The notes: generated from the letters alone by a model not told the origin. Numbered from the stretch's first letter, positions 1 to 9,298 are shown. The stretch: 64,000 nucleotides of DNA from Flammeovirgaceae bacterium (GCA_015180985.1 CP054185.1:1667001-1731000); one strand, 5' to 3'. A program made the numbers and translations.

Positions 1-1433
1 CGGCTTGGCGGGCGCTCAACACCATAAGCCAGGAAGGTGCCGTCATACCAATAATCAAGCTTTCGGATGTCGGTATCTTCTTCTCCACTGTCTTCGGGCT
101 GGTAATCAAGTTTAAGCGGGTTATAATTTTTCCCTTCCAGAATTTTACTGCCCTGCAATATTTTGGTACGAATACGGTTATCAAACAAATAAAGCAAGGC
201 AATTTTATCGGATTGAGCATCCATTTTTACAAACTGCTCAAGGGTAAACGTTTTGACGTCATTAATCTCAAAACTGTTATCCCATTGCAATTTTCCCTGT
301 TGGTTGAAACCGATAACGATGGCGTGCGTGTAGCGGTAACCATCAAATATATAAGGTATGGCCAGCGAAGTAGCCAGTCCGTAGTTGTAGCGGTCATCAC
401 GTTTGTACACGGGATAAAACGCTTCGCCAAGCAACAAATATTGATTATTTTGAAGTACTAACTCATGAACCAGGATACGGTACTGTAACCTTATTTTTTT
501 TCCTTTGATTTTTCTTCTCTCAATTTTCTCTTTGATTCTTTTTTGTCTTTTTGCTTTCATGTAATTAAAAAAATTTTCCAGGTCGGTAAATGGGTAAAGA
601 TATTGGACCTGGTCGCCCTGATTATTTGTTGTTACAATAAACAATCCTTTCGAGTATTCTGAAGTCCGGTTTCCGTATGTGCCCGCTACAACCAGGTTAT
701 CGTTTCCAGTTTCAATAACTTTACCAAACAGCAGGCTGGAGTTTTCAGGAGGTTGAATTGACGTATTTTGTTTTAATGTGCCGTCCGGGTTGTATAGCTT
801 AATCCAAATGGTTCGTTGTTTCATGAAATTTTTTGCACCAATCAGTATCTGAAAACTATCATCATCGCTTACCCGGATTTGAATTAATTCGCCTGTTTCG
901 TTAACCAGGCCGGGTAGCACGTTGGTTCTGAGTGTAGTAAAACTGAAGTACAGCACTACGGGTACGTGGCCGATGTAATAGCCTCCGATCAGTGCACCTT
1001 TTGATGTTACTTCGAGGTGAGTAGGCACAAAGGGGATGTAGTTTTCAACCTGGTATTTTGTCAGCGCACCATCTTTTAGCTGAATGGAGTAGATATAAAA
1101 ATTTAAAGTTGTGAATTCGCGATGATAAAAAAGCATGTATTGCCGGCCGTCAAGGGTACGCTGATGCGCCAGGATAAATTTCTTTTCGAGTTCAAGTTGG
1201 TTTTTCCATAGTTCATTAAATGCTGTGTCAAGGTGGATCAAATCGAGGAAATCGTTGCGTTTGGTGGAACTGTACCGGTAAATAAGTGCGCCATTGGTTT
1301 TGGCCGAGGCCACATGGTACTCGGCTTCTTTATCGGAAATGGGTATTTCATACCGTTTGCTTTGTTGAAGTTGGCCTGATACCGCGTACGCAATGATGAA
1401 AAATACACTACCGGATAGCAACCTTATTAACAT
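1..1433 (-). CDS. Secreted protein of unknown function, tandem paralogue (3' end cut by window edge)
   Basis: Reading frame open from an ATG at 1433 to the left edge, about 477 codons, with no stop inside the window. It begins with a signal-peptide-like stretch (MLIRLLSGSVFFIIAYAVSG) and continues as a beta-rich, propeller-like sequence. It is a paralogue of the next gene upstream: both share a 'P(A/V)VL-Y ... VLPG/VVPG' block, a basic 'Y(L/M)K-A-R-KRI-EK' stretch and a C-terminal 'Y-GV' motif. Its start lies 26 bases inside the upstream gene, so the two are probably co-translated. I do not recognise a family. It is probably exported to the periplasm or outer membrane. The frame contains no broken codons, so it looks functional. 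Confidence 0.8.
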   Translation of the reverse strand, partial: MLIRLLSGSVFFIIAYAVSGQLQQSKRYEIPISDKEAEYHVASAKTNGALIYRYSSTKRNDFLDLIHLDTAFNELWKNQLELEKKFILAHQRTLDGRQYMLFYHREFTTLNFYIYSIQLKDGALTKYQVENYIPFVPTHLEVTSKGALIGGYYIGHVPVVLYFSFTTLRTNVLPGLVNETGELIQIRVSDDDSFQILIGAKNFMKQRTIWIKLYNPDGTLKQNTSIQPPENSSLLFGKVIETGNDNLVVAGTYGNRTSEYSKGLFIVTTNNQGDQVQYLYPFTDLENFFNYMKAKRQKRIKEKIERRKIKGKKIRLQYRILVHELVLQNNQYLLLGEAFYPVYKRDDRYNYGLATSLAIPYIFDGYRYTHAIVIGFNQQGKLQWDNSFEINDVKTFTLEQFVKMDAQSDKIALLYLFDNRIRTKILQGSKILEGKNYNPLKLDYQPEDSGEEDTDIRKLDYWYDGTFLAYGVERPPS

Positions 1434-3000
1434 AAAAAACTCGTTTCGCTCCTTCTTCCTTACTGGTCGTATTTCGTATAGTCTGAACTCCCCAAACATA
1501 AAAACCGGTATTGTACCAGTACCGTAAAGCGCCAGACTGATCACGCTCAGAGCGTAACTCATCCGTTTCAGATTTCATGCGGATGCGCTCCGTTAATTCG
1601 CTGACTTCACCGGTTTCAAGGTTTACTTTTTTTAAACGTAGATCAGACTCCTTTTTATAAATGAAATACAAATTGTTTGAAATCAGGCAAAAGTCGCTGA
1701 CCTGCTCCAAGGCGGATAAGCGGATATTATCAAGTTCCAGCGTCTGGTCCCACGCTACTTCACCTTTTGGTGTGAATGATACAAGAATAGAGCGAGTGAT
1801 TTTTATATCATCTGCAGGTCGCATGGTATTACTATCCGTGTAAAACGGATTGTACATACGGTTGTAATAAGAAGGATAGTTGCCAAAGTACGGGCCGTAG
1901 TAAGAGTAAGGGGTTGGGTAGGGTGCATAATACGGATAATTGTCCCGGAAGGGTGCGGTTGATGAAGAGGGTATAAACACTTCGGCTAACAACAGAAAAC
2001 CTTTATCATATTCGGTAATCCTAACGGGCCGAATAAAATTTATAAAGTCAGGTATTTTACCGGCCTGCAAGGCAACTTTGGTTTTCTCAACAATGCGCTT
2101 CCTCTTCGCTTCCTTCAGGTATTGCAGGTAGTTAGTCATATCGGCAAAGGCTGTATAGGTGATGGGTTGCTCGGTAAAAGGGTCAACCGGAACACCGTAA
2201 AAACCAGCCGATTGTTTTGAATTGAGACCGCCCCATGTGCCCAGTAAAATCAAATCATCGCGGACCAGCGAACTGACAATGGCCGTTTGAAGTGAACGTT
2301 TACCTTCAATGGTAATAATATCATCAAGTAACTCTTTGCCCTGGCTGTCAAAAATCTTAAATAACAGTTTTCTGTTATCGCGTTGGCTTCGATCGATGAG
2401 AATAACACTGAAGGTGCTGTTTTTGTTTCCACGCAGTTCGACCAATTCCGTTTCCTTTTGGAAAAAACCGGGTACTACTTTCATATTCTGTTGATCTGTT
2501 AAATACAACAAAACTGCAGGCTCGTTGTTCACATATCCACCAAAAACGAAATTATTACCCACTTTGCTGAAGTGGGTAAGGTTTACCGCCAGTTCGGGTT
2601 TAATTTCAGTTTGTTTTATTTCGGCTGTTCGGATATTTATTTCAACCAGGTCCAGAATAGTTTTAATGCTTTCTCCTGATTTAAATAACAAATAGAAATT
2701 TGTTGAATCATATTCATATCCGATAAGAGTTTTGCGCTGATCTATCTCTACATCGAGATGCTGCCGCTCATTCAGTATGGTATCCAGCAAAATGAGTTCC
2801 CAGGTTCGGTTACCACCTTTGTAGTGCCTTGTTTCACGTACCAGGGCAAGGCCGTTTTCTTCCAGGGATATTACTGTAAAATCTTCATCACCAAATTTTT
2901 GTTCTTTTTCGTACCGATAAGGTTGGTGTACCTGTGCCGGAAGGTTATTTAAAAATGAGCAAGCCAGAAGCAGTGCAGTATAAGTAACTATAAATCTCAT
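1408..3000 (-). CDS. Secreted protein of unknown function, tandem paralogue
   Basis: 530 residues with a clear N-terminal signal peptide (residues 1-22, ending LPAQ). The body is rich in short beta-strand-like segments resembling a propeller. It has an insertion at about residues 350-395 very rich in Tyr and Pro (repeated YPYY/PYP/YYGPY), then a charged C-terminal region. It overlaps the EVE-domain gene upstream by 4 bases (ATGA) and the partial paralogue downstream by 26 bases, giving a three-gene minus-strand operon. No known domain is recognised. The Tyr/Pro insert is absent from the visible part of the paralogue, so the pair has diverged. Periplasmic or surface location is inferred from the signal peptide only. 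Confidence 0.8.
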   Translation of the reverse strand: MRFIVTYTALLLACSFLNNLPAQVHQPYRYEKEQKFGDEDFTVISLEENGLALVRETRHYKGGNRTWELILLDTILNERQHLDVEIDQRKTLIGYEYDSTNFYLLFKSGESIKTILDLVEINIRTAEIKQTEIKPELAVNLTHFSKVGNNFVFGGYVNNEPAVLLYLTDQQNMKVVPGFFQKETELVELRGNKNSTFSVILIDRSQRDNRKLLFKIFDSQGKELLDDIITIEGKRSLQTAIVSSLVRDDLILLGTWGGLNSKQSAGFYGVPVDPFTEQPITYTAFADMTNYLQYLKEAKRKRIVEKTKVALQAGKIPDFINFIRPVRITEYDKGFLLLAEVFIPSSSTAPFRDNYPYYAPYPTPYSYYGPYFGNYPSYYNRMYNPFYTDSNTMRPADDIKITRSILVSFTPKGEVAWDQTLELDNIRLSALEQVSDFCLISNNLYFIYKKESDLRLKKVNLETGEVSELTERIRMKSETDELRSERDQSGALRYWYNTGFYVWGVQTIRNTTSKEEGAKRVFYVNKVAIR

Positions 3001-3401
3001 TTGGTTTCACTCATTTTCAGAACCTCATCATATTCTTCTGGTGAAACGGGTTGAACAGACAGGCGGGCAATGCGCACCAATGCCATGGCTGTTAACCGTT
3101 TGTTTGATTTAACTTCTGCCAGGGTTACCGGGCGCTTTAGTTTTTTTTGAGGGGCGAGTTCAACAGCGGCCCAGTTAGGATCATGAGGGTCAGGAAATGC
3201 TTCTCGGGTAACTTTGGCCAGGCCAATAATTGCTTTTTCATCGCCAGTATGGTAAATAAACACCAGGTCGCCTTTGGCCATTTTTTTCAGGTTGCTTCTT
3301 GCCCGGAAGTTGCGAACGCCATCCCATGTTGTTTTTTTATCGCTCACCAGGTCGTCCCACGAGAACGTTTCAGGTTCGGTTTTAACCAGCCAGTAATTCA
3401 T
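2997..3401 (-). CDS. EVE domain-containing protein
   Basis: 134 residues that match the EVE fold (PUA superfamily) over the whole length: the start NYWLVKTEP, the 'WDGVRN..AR' motif and 'GD..FIYHTG' are typical. EVE domains in this family (thymocyte nuclear protein 1 type) are thought to bind modified bases in DNA or RNA. Other EVE proteins act as readers in restriction or RNA-modification systems, but stand-alone copies like this one are widespread in Bacteroidota and of unknown role. It is the first gene of a minus-strand operon and overlaps the following secreted protein by 4 bases. No restriction or methylase partner is nearby, so a defence role is not supported here. Confidence 0.9.
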   Translation of the reverse strand: MNYWLVKTEPETFSWDDLVSDKKTTWDGVRNFRARSNLKKMAKGDLVFIYHTGDEKAIIGLAKVTREAFPDPHDPNWAAVELAPQKKLKRPVTLAEVKSNKRLTAMALVRIARLSVQPVSPEEYDEVLKMSETK

Positions 3402-3475
3402 AAAAAAGCTTTTGGCTAAGTTAACAAACTTAGATTAAGAGCAAACCGGGTGTATTGAAGGTAGTTTGTTAAATT

Positions 3476-5359
3476 TTAGTAAGCCCTCACCAGTTTGCCT
3501 TCCATAAAATTGGCGTAGGCGCGATTGGCAACTTTATGGCCACCGGGCGTAGGGTAGTTCCCGGTAAAATACCAGTCGCCCAGATGACGCGGACAAGCTT
3601 TGTGCAGATTGTCAACCGTTTGGAAGACCACCTCCAGTTCAGCTTTCATGTTGGCCGGTTTAATGATTTCAGCAATCTTATGGCTAACTCGTTCGTATTC
3701 AAATTGTGCGTACAGTTGTTTTACATGGTTTTCCGGATGCTCCTCACCAGCTGCGCGGATGCATTTTTCATAGACTTCACCCAGCAGGTACTCTTTACCG
3801 GATTCCTTCAGCAGGTCGATAATTGCCCGGAAAGCCACAAAGTCGCTCATTCTACTCATGTCAATTCCATAGCAGTCGGGGAAGCGTATTTGGGGTGCTG
3901 AAGAAACAACCACAATTTTTTTAGGTTCCAGCCGATCAAGCATTTTCAAAATGCTTTTCTCCAGCGTAGTTCCCCGTACAATGGAGTCGTCAATAACCAC
4001 CAGTGTATCCTTGCCTTTGTTTACCACTTCGTATGTAGTATCGTATACATGGGCTACCAGGTCATCGCGGTGTTCGTCATCGGTAATGAAGGTGCGGAGT
4101 TTAACATCTTTTACTACAATCTTTTCGATTCGCGGCCTGAACGACAGCACATCGTCAATCGGATCAACAGAGGGTTTCCCCTCGATGATTACTTCTTTTT
4201 GTTTTTTAATCAGATAATCTTCAATACCCTCCATCATGCCGTAGAAGGCTGTTTCGGCCGTATTGGGTATATAGGAGAAAATGGTGTTTTTTAAATCGAA
4301 ATTAATGGCCCGGAGTACTTGCGGAACCAGGAAGCGCCCCAGTTGTTTGCGCTCCTGGTAGATATCGGGGTCGTTGCCACGCGAGAAATAAATGCGTTCA
4401 AAACTGCATGATTTTTTCTCACCTTGCGGAAGCACCGGGTAAAGCCCGGGTTCTCCGCTTTTGTTAATAATTAGAGCGTGGCCGGGTGTAATTTCTTCTA
4501 TCTGGTTGTAATTGATGTTGAAGGCTGTTTTGATGGCCGGCTTTTCTGAGGCTACCACCACCACCTCATCATCGGCATAAAAATAAGCCGGGCGAATGCC
4601 GTTGGGGTCGCGCATAACGAAAGCGGAGCCTGAGCCGGTTAACCCGGCCATGGTATAACCTCCGTCAAAATCTTTGCAGGCACGTTTAAGTACACGCTGC
4701 AGATCAATTTCATTCTCAATGATTTCCGAAATTTCCTGATTGGAATACTGGTCTTTGTATTTTTCAAACAGTGCCTGCACCTCTTCATCCAGAAAGTGGC
4801 CGATTTTTTCCATTACGGTTACGGTATCCACTTTCTCCTTCGGGTGTTGCCCAAGGTTAACCAGAATGTCGAATAGCTCGTCTACGTTGGTCATGTTAAA
4901 GTTGCCGGCCATAACCAGGTTGCGGCTGCGCCAGTTGTTTTGACGTAAAAACGGATGAACACTTTCGATACTATTTTGGCCGTGCGTTCCGTAGCGGAGA
5001 TGGCCCAGCCACAACTCACCGGTAAAGGCTACATTCTCTTTAAGCCATTTCTCATCTCTGAATTTATCTTTCCCTTCTTTTTGGGCCTTTTTATACTTCT
5101 TGCTAATCTTTTTAAACAGGGCAGCAATGGGTTGTTGTTTCATGGAGCGATACCTGCTGATGTATCTGCGGCCGGCTTCAACGTCAATTTTAATGTTGGC
5201 AATACCGGCCCCGTCCTGCCCGCGGTTGTGTTGTTTTTCCATCAGGATGTACATTTTGTTCATCCCATAGGTCGGGCCATACTTTTCAATATAGTAGGAA
5301 AGCGGTTTTCGCAGGCGGATTAGGGCAATTCCGCATTCGTGTAATACCTGGTCGCTCAT
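3476..5359 (-). CDS. purF: Amidophosphoribosyltransferase, long Bacteroidota type
   Basis: Glutamine PRPP amidotransferase, first committed step of purine synthesis (PRPP + glutamine to phosphoribosylamine). From this start it is 627 residues, longer than the usual 470-500. The Ntn-type glutaminase nucleophile is Cys9 (HECGIALIRL), so a short propeptide is probably removed. 'EKQHNRGQDGAG' and 'GHLRYGTHG' follow. The type I phosphoribosyltransferase PRPP loop is VVIDDSIVRGTT in the C-terminal half. The frame is open 16 codons further upstream, but a good promoter with its -7 box at 5377-5384 puts that region before the transcript start. The ATG at 5359 is therefore preferred. The extra length lies in insertions within both domains, including a charged one after residue 80. 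Confidence 0.95.
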   Translation of the reverse strand: MSDQVLHECGIALIRLRKPLSYYIEKYGPTYGMNKMYILMEKQHNRGQDGAGIANIKIDVEAGRRYISRYRSMKQQPIAALFKKISKKYKKAQKEGKDKFRDEKWLKENVAFTGELWLGHLRYGTHGQNSIESVHPFLRQNNWRSRNLVMAGNFNMTNVDELFDILVNLGQHPKEKVDTVTVMEKIGHFLDEEVQALFEKYKDQYSNQEISEIIENEIDLQRVLKRACKDFDGGYTMAGLTGSGSAFVMRDPNGIRPAYFYADDEVVVVASEKPAIKTAFNINYNQIEEITPGHALIINKSGEPGLYPVLPQGEKKSCSFERIYFSRGNDPDIYQERKQLGRFLVPQVLRAINFDLKNTIFSYIPNTAETAFYGMMEGIEDYLIKKQKEVIIEGKPSVDPIDDVLSFRPRIEKIVVKDVKLRTFITDDEHRDDLVAHVYDTTYEVVNKGKDTLVVIDDSIVRGTTLEKSILKMLDRLEPKKIVVVSSAPQIRFPDCYGIDMSRMSDFVAFRAIIDLLKESGKEYLLGEVYEKCIRAAGEEHPENHVKQLYAQFEYERVSHKIAEIIKPANMKAELEVVFQTVDNLHKACPRHLGDWYFTGNYPTPGGHKVANRAYANFMEGKLVRAY

Positions 5360-5376
5360 GAGGGGTAAATCAATTG

Positions 5377-5407
5377 CAAAGGTAACCTTATTCGGTAAAC
5401 CCATCAA
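5377..5407 (-). promoter_or_regulatory. purF promoter
   Basis: On the minus strand a -7 box TACCTTTG (5384 to 5377) fits the Bacteroidota consensus TAnnTTTG exactly. A -33 TTG lies at 5407 to 5405 with a 20-base spacer. Predicted transcription starts near 5370, about ten bases before the purF ATG at 5359. This decides the start codon against the upstream in-frame ATG codons. Confidence 0.7.
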
Positions 5408-5425
5408 GGCGGGATAAGGTTCCGA

Positions 5426-7486
5426 TTAGGCCTTAGGCAGGGAGAACCAGAAGGTACTGCCTTTGCCTTCTTCGCTTTCAACCCAGATGCGGCCGTTGTT
5501 TTTCTCAACAAATTCTTTGCAAAGAATTAATCCCAGGCCTGTACCTTTTTCATTGGCGGTACCCCGTGTGCTGTAGGGGTTTATTTTATCAAACAACATG
5601 TTGCGTACCTCGGCTGACATGCCCACTCCATTGTCGCGCACAAACATAATCCATTCATTATTTTTCTCTTCAGCTCCGATTACAATTTCTCCGCCATCGT
5701 TGGTGAATTTCAGCGCATTGGTCAGCAAGTTCCGGATAACCAGGTTAATTGTGTTGCTGTCGGCCAGGGCATAGGCTAATGGTGAAACGTTGTTTATTAG
5801 TTTAATATTTTTTTGATGTAATGAAGTGAGCAGGGCAATGTTCTCTTCGACCAGGGCATGTAAACTGATTTTAGCAGCCTGCAGGTTAAGTTTGTCCATC
5901 TGCAACAGGGTCCAGTCGAGCAGGTTGTTGAGCAGGGTGCGGGTATGGTTAAACCGTGTGCGCAGTTCCTTCAGCGCCATGGGCAATTCTTCCGGTTTAA
6001 TGGCGCCCTTGTCCAATAAATCCAATAAGCCGGCCAGCGCATTTACCGGTGAGCGCAGATCATGAGAGATAATGGAGAAGAACTTATCCTTTACTTTGTT
6101 AAGTTGTTCCAGTTCCTGGCTTCGCTTTTCCATTTCTTCCTGGTGTTGCAGCAGCAGCGAGTTAATCCGTTTTCTGCGTTGGCCGCTGCGGTAAACGGTT
6201 ACTAATAAAATGGCTGTGAGGGCTACAACCACTACCAGGATATTCCGGATGATTTCCTGTTTACGGATTTCAGAAGCACGAATTTGTTCAATACGCATCA
6301 GGGAGGCAATCTGGTCGTCTTTTTCCTCGGTTTCAAATCGCAATTGGTCGCGGAAAAACTTTTGCTGCATGCCCTGGCTGAAGATGCTATCCCTTAATTG
6401 CTGGTGTTGCCGGTTATGACGAAGGGCCTTTTCAAATTCCCCTCGTTTTTCATACAAAGCCGAGAGTTGATCATGGCATTTAATCTGGAGCAGGCGTGCG
6501 TTAATGGATTGTCCAATACCGAGTGCTTTGGTCATCAGGCGTTCCGCTTCTGTAAAATTTGCCTGACGGGCGAACACCATGCCCCGGCCAAGTTCTACAT
6601 CGGCAATGCCAAACTGGTTACCGGTTGCCTGATGAATGTTCATGGCCGAATCGTAATAGGCCAGTGCGGCTTCATATTGTTGTTTATGAAGGTAAGCCAA
6701 AGCGATTTTTGAAAGTGTTTTCGGGAGTACTTCAACCACAATGTTGCCTGGTTCGGCTTGCAGCAATTTCTTGGCTTCCGCTGTTGCTTTTAACAGGTAG
6801 TAAACTGCCGAGTCATATTGGTGGTTGCGGAGTTTAACATCGCCAACCTCATCCAGAAAATAGGCGTAGCCGGCTTTATCGTTTAATAACTGGCTCATTT
6901 TATAGGAGATCCGGAGATGTCCCAAGGCCGTTTCATACTGACCCATTTCTTTAAATACCCTGCCCAGGTTGTGCAGGGCTATGTTCATGTAAAGCGAATC
7001 GCTGCCGTTCATGTTGCCATGCTGCAGGATGCGGTAGGAGCGTGTCAGGTAAAAGTAGGCTTCATCATATACGCCCATTTCGTGGTAGTAATTACCAATG
7101 TTGCTGTAAGCCAGGCCAATGCTGGTCGTATCCGTCATTGCAATAGCTATCTGAAGGGCTTCGGTTTCGTACTTTATAGCGGTGCTGAAATCGCCACTCA
7201 GGTTGTTGATTAAAGCATAATTTTGAAGTGATTTGTAACGGAATTGAGGGGCCTCAACTTTCTCAGCAAACTTAATCGCTTCCAGTGCATACGTACTGGC
7301 TTTATTAAAGTTGCTTAATGCATAAAGCTGGGAAAGTTCTACCAATGTTTTTATGCGTACCGTGTCGTGCAAAGTATCCTTCAGGCTGTTCTCCAGACTA
7401 TCGGCAGTTGATGCCCGTTGGGCATATCCGGTTAGGCCTGGTACCAGCAAGAGGAATAAAACCGTAATGTGTATAAAAGGCTTCAT
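5426..7486 (-). CDS. TPR-containing sensor histidine kinase
   Basis: 686 residues from the ATG at 7486, chosen because a signal peptide follows at once (MKPFIHITVLFLLLVPGLTG). A periplasmic region of tetratricopeptide repeats spans about 60-365. One transmembrane segment is at about 413-431, followed by a short coiled coil (440-465). The HisKA domain has the phospho-acceptor His475 in SIISHDLRSPVNAL. The HATPase domain has an N box (NLVIRNLLTNALKF), G1 DNGVGM near 618 and G2 GTGLGL near 648. It is a complete membrane kinase that presumably senses a periplasmic signal through its TPRs. No response regulator is adjacent, so it is an orphan kinase here. It could in principle be a phosphatase-type sensor. 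Confidence 0.93.
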   Translation of the reverse strand: MKPFIHITVLFLLLVPGLTGYAQRASTADSLENSLKDTLHDTVRIKTLVELSQLYALSNFNKASTYALEAIKFAEKVEAPQFRYKSLQNYALINNLSGDFSTAIKYETEALQIAIAMTDTTSIGLAYSNIGNYYHEMGVYDEAYFYLTRSYRILQHGNMNGSDSLYMNIALHNLGRVFKEMGQYETALGHLRISYKMSQLLNDKAGYAYFLDEVGDVKLRNHQYDSAVYYLLKATAEAKKLLQAEPGNIVVEVLPKTLSKIALAYLHKQQYEAALAYYDSAMNIHQATGNQFGIADVELGRGMVFARQANFTEAERLMTKALGIGQSINARLLQIKCHDQLSALYEKRGEFEKALRHNRQHQQLRDSIFSQGMQQKFFRDQLRFETEEKDDQIASLMRIEQIRASEIRKQEIIRNILVVVVALTAILLVTVYRSGQRRKRINSLLLQHQEEMEKRSQELEQLNKVKDKFFSIISHDLRSPVNALAGLLDLLDKGAIKPEELPMALKELRTRFNHTRTLLNNLLDWTLLQMDKLNLQAAKISLHALVEENIALLTSLHQKNIKLINNVSPLAYALADSNTINLVIRNLLTNALKFTNDGGEIVIGAEEKNNEWIMFVRDNGVGMSAEVRNMLFDKINPYSTRGTANEKGTGLGLILCKEFVEKNNGRIWVESEEGKGSTFWFSLPKA

Positions 7487-7691
7487 AAAGAGGCCATTAA
7501 TCTCTATATTCCTTACCACATAACCAATATTATCCGACATAGTTTACGGTAAACCTACACCATGACAGACCAGCCATAATGATAATTTGGCTAGGCATCA
7601 TGCCTTAACTAAATCATGTGCTTTCAAGTTGAGGAAAAGCATTTGTTTAAATAATTGAATTTAACTAAAAACAATACATGGCTTTTATTTT

Positions 7692-8504
7692 TTAATGCCA
7701 TAAGGGGTTTTCCTGCAGGTGTACCTGCTGCCCAAAAAACAGGCGGGTGGAGGCCTCAAATGACGTGGTGTAGTCGGACACCAGAAATTGGTCGGCTCCG
7801 TGTACCCGGCTGTTGAGCAGGTCTGCAGAAAAAAGGTATTCCTTCACGGCCAGGGCAACCACTTCCGAGGAATCCAGAATAATAACCGAACGGCCCCGGT
7901 AGTACGCAGCAATTTCGTTGCGGATGAGGGGATAATGTGTGCAGGCCAGAATAAGGGCATTGATTTCGCTTAATTCAGGTGCTGATAAGTATTGACCGAT
8001 TATTTCGTGACTAATCTGGTTGTTAAAAAAACCCTCTTCAATCATGGGGGCCAGCAGCGGGGTAGCCAGTTGATGCAGGGTAATGCCCCGGTTGGCTTCA
8101 TCAATTTTTCGCAGATACACTCCCGATTGCACGGTGCGCTTGGTGCCGATTAGCCCCACATTGGAATTTTTAAAGTTAGAGGCAACCCATTGAACCATCG
8201 GATCAATAACGTTGATGATCTTAACCCCCCGAACATATTCCTTCAGCAACTCATAAGCGGCCGAACTGGCCGAATTGCAGGCAATCACAATCAGCTTGCA
8301 ATCTTTTTTGAGTAGTACATCGGCAATGCGAACTGAGTACGCCTGGATGGCTGCTTCGGATTTGTCACCATACGGAAGGTGGGCCGTGTCGCCAAAGTAG
8401 ATCAACTGTTCGTTGGGAAGCAATTCCTTTATGGCATGTGCAACAGTAAGGCCTCCGATACCGCTGTCGAAAATACCAATGGGGTTGTTGGCAGAAACAG
8501 GCAT
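7692..8504 (-). CDS. murI: Glutamate racemase
   Basis: Converts L- to D-glutamate for peptidoglycan. 270 residues, the normal family length. The substrate loop IGIFDSGIGGLT is at 9-20. The two catalytic cysteines are Cys76 (VIACNSAS) and Cys188 (LILACTHYPL), with the usual GDTAHLPYG at 38-46. Only one plausible start exists, the ATG at 8504. Immediately upstream, and touching this ATG, is a strong intrinsic-terminator structure, so transcription reading in from the membrane-protein gene is expected to end at the start codon. That may mean attenuation or an independent promoter inside the hairpin region. Confidence 0.96.
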   Translation of the reverse strand: MPVSANNPIGIFDSGIGGLTVAHAIKELLPNEQLIYFGDTAHLPYGDKSEAAIQAYSVRIADVLLKKDCKLIVIACNSASSAAYELLKEYVRGVKIINVIDPMVQWVASNFKNSNVGLIGTKRTVQSGVYLRKIDEANRGITLHQLATPLLAPMIEEGFFNNQISHEIIGQYLSAPELSEINALILACTHYPLIRNEIAAYYRGRSVIILDSSEVVALAVKEYLFSADLLNSRVHGADQFLVSDYTTSFEASTRLFFGQQVHLQENPLWH

Positions 8505-8544
8505 AAAAAAACTTCGGCAAGTTTAATACAATCCTGCCGAAGTT
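8505..8544 (-). terminator. Intrinsic terminator abutting the murI start codon
   Basis: On the minus strand a perfect 10-bp stem (AACTTCGGCA at 8510-8519 with TGCCGAAGTT at 8535-8544, 15-base loop) is followed by a run of T (complement of the A run at 8505-8511). That run ends directly at the murI ATG at 8504. It lies 20 bases after the stop of the membrane-protein gene at 8564. It is either the terminator of that gene or an attenuator of murI. Confidence 0.7.
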
Positions 8545-8563
8545 GATTAATGATTTATAAACC

Positions 8564-9298
8564 TCAGGCGTTAGTTGAAAGCTTGGCCAGCACCTGTTCG
8601 CGCGCTTCGCGGTGGCCGCAATAGCTGCATTTGAAATGTTTGATAAACAATCCGGTTTCGTCCTGTGTGGGTGCTTTTTCCAACTCTTCGCGTTCAATCT
8701 TCAGGGTGAAATAGCCGCACTCCGGGCACTCTTCCGAATGCTGATACGCCATGTATTTTTCAATTTTTTTATAACCCGTCTTGTCATCAATCCACACATC
8801 GTAATCCACCGAATGAAATTGTTCTTCGTGAATCTGACTATCTTCGAGGTGGGCATCTTCTTCCACTTCACTCAACTTGCGCATGATGTTTCCCTCGGGC
8901 GATTTGCGCGGCTTGTTTCGAATCTTACGCAAGCGCTTCTCTACCGAACGCGGATAGTAAATACGGATAATGCTGTAGAAAATGAAATAGCTAATAATGG
9001 CAAAACTTACCGTAATGAACAGGCGTACATAAAACCACGTCATCCCCTTTTCATGGATCATTTCGGTAAATAAGGTGTTGAAGAAAAGAAAGCCTGCGGC
9101 TATAAAGGCAATTACTGCAAACCAGAAGTACCGTATTTCATGTAAGTTTACGTAGTCGTATTTTTCCTTAAGGTCTTTAATTATAAAGATGCGGAACTCG
9201 TGGTAAAGCAGAATCAAAAAGCCAATTCCGATAAAGGCTACTGTTCCTTGCAACATGTAGGCGTTCCAGGCATTCAAAAAATCGTAAGGTACTTCCAT
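8564..9298 (-). CDS. Three-TM membrane protein with C-terminal zinc ribbon
   Basis: 244 residues of unrecognised family. Three hydrophobic segments lie at about 18-38, 57-76 and 92-112, followed by a basic stretch (about 117-135), an acidic stretch (143-160) and a soluble C-terminal domain. The C-terminal domain has two CxxC pairs, Cys191/Cys194 (CPECG) and Cys224/Cys227 (CSYCGH), a typical zinc ribbon. By the positive-inside rule the ribbon is probably cytoplasmic. Similar membrane proteins are annotated as hypothetical in Cytophagales. It is the only gene on this strand between the fabI divergence and murI, and it is separated from murI by a terminator-like hairpin. Confidence 0.8.
   Translation of the reverse strand: MEVPYDFLNAWNAYMLQGTVAFIGIGFLILLYHEFRIFIIKDLKEKYDYVNLHEIRYFWFAVIAFIAAGFLFFNTLFTEMIHEKGMTWFYVRLFITVSFAIISYFIFYSIIRIYYPRSVEKRLRKIRNKPRKSPEGNIMRKLSEVEEDAHLEDSQIHEEQFHSVDYDVWIDDKTGYKKIEKYMAYQHSEECPECGYFTLKIEREELEKAPTQDETGLFIKHFKCSYCGHREAREQVLAKLSTNA

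Noticed and set aside
2997-3401. EVE-domain gene as part of a defence system
   Set aside because: No restriction, methylase or other defence gene is adjacent; stand-alone EVE proteins are common housekeeping-type genes.
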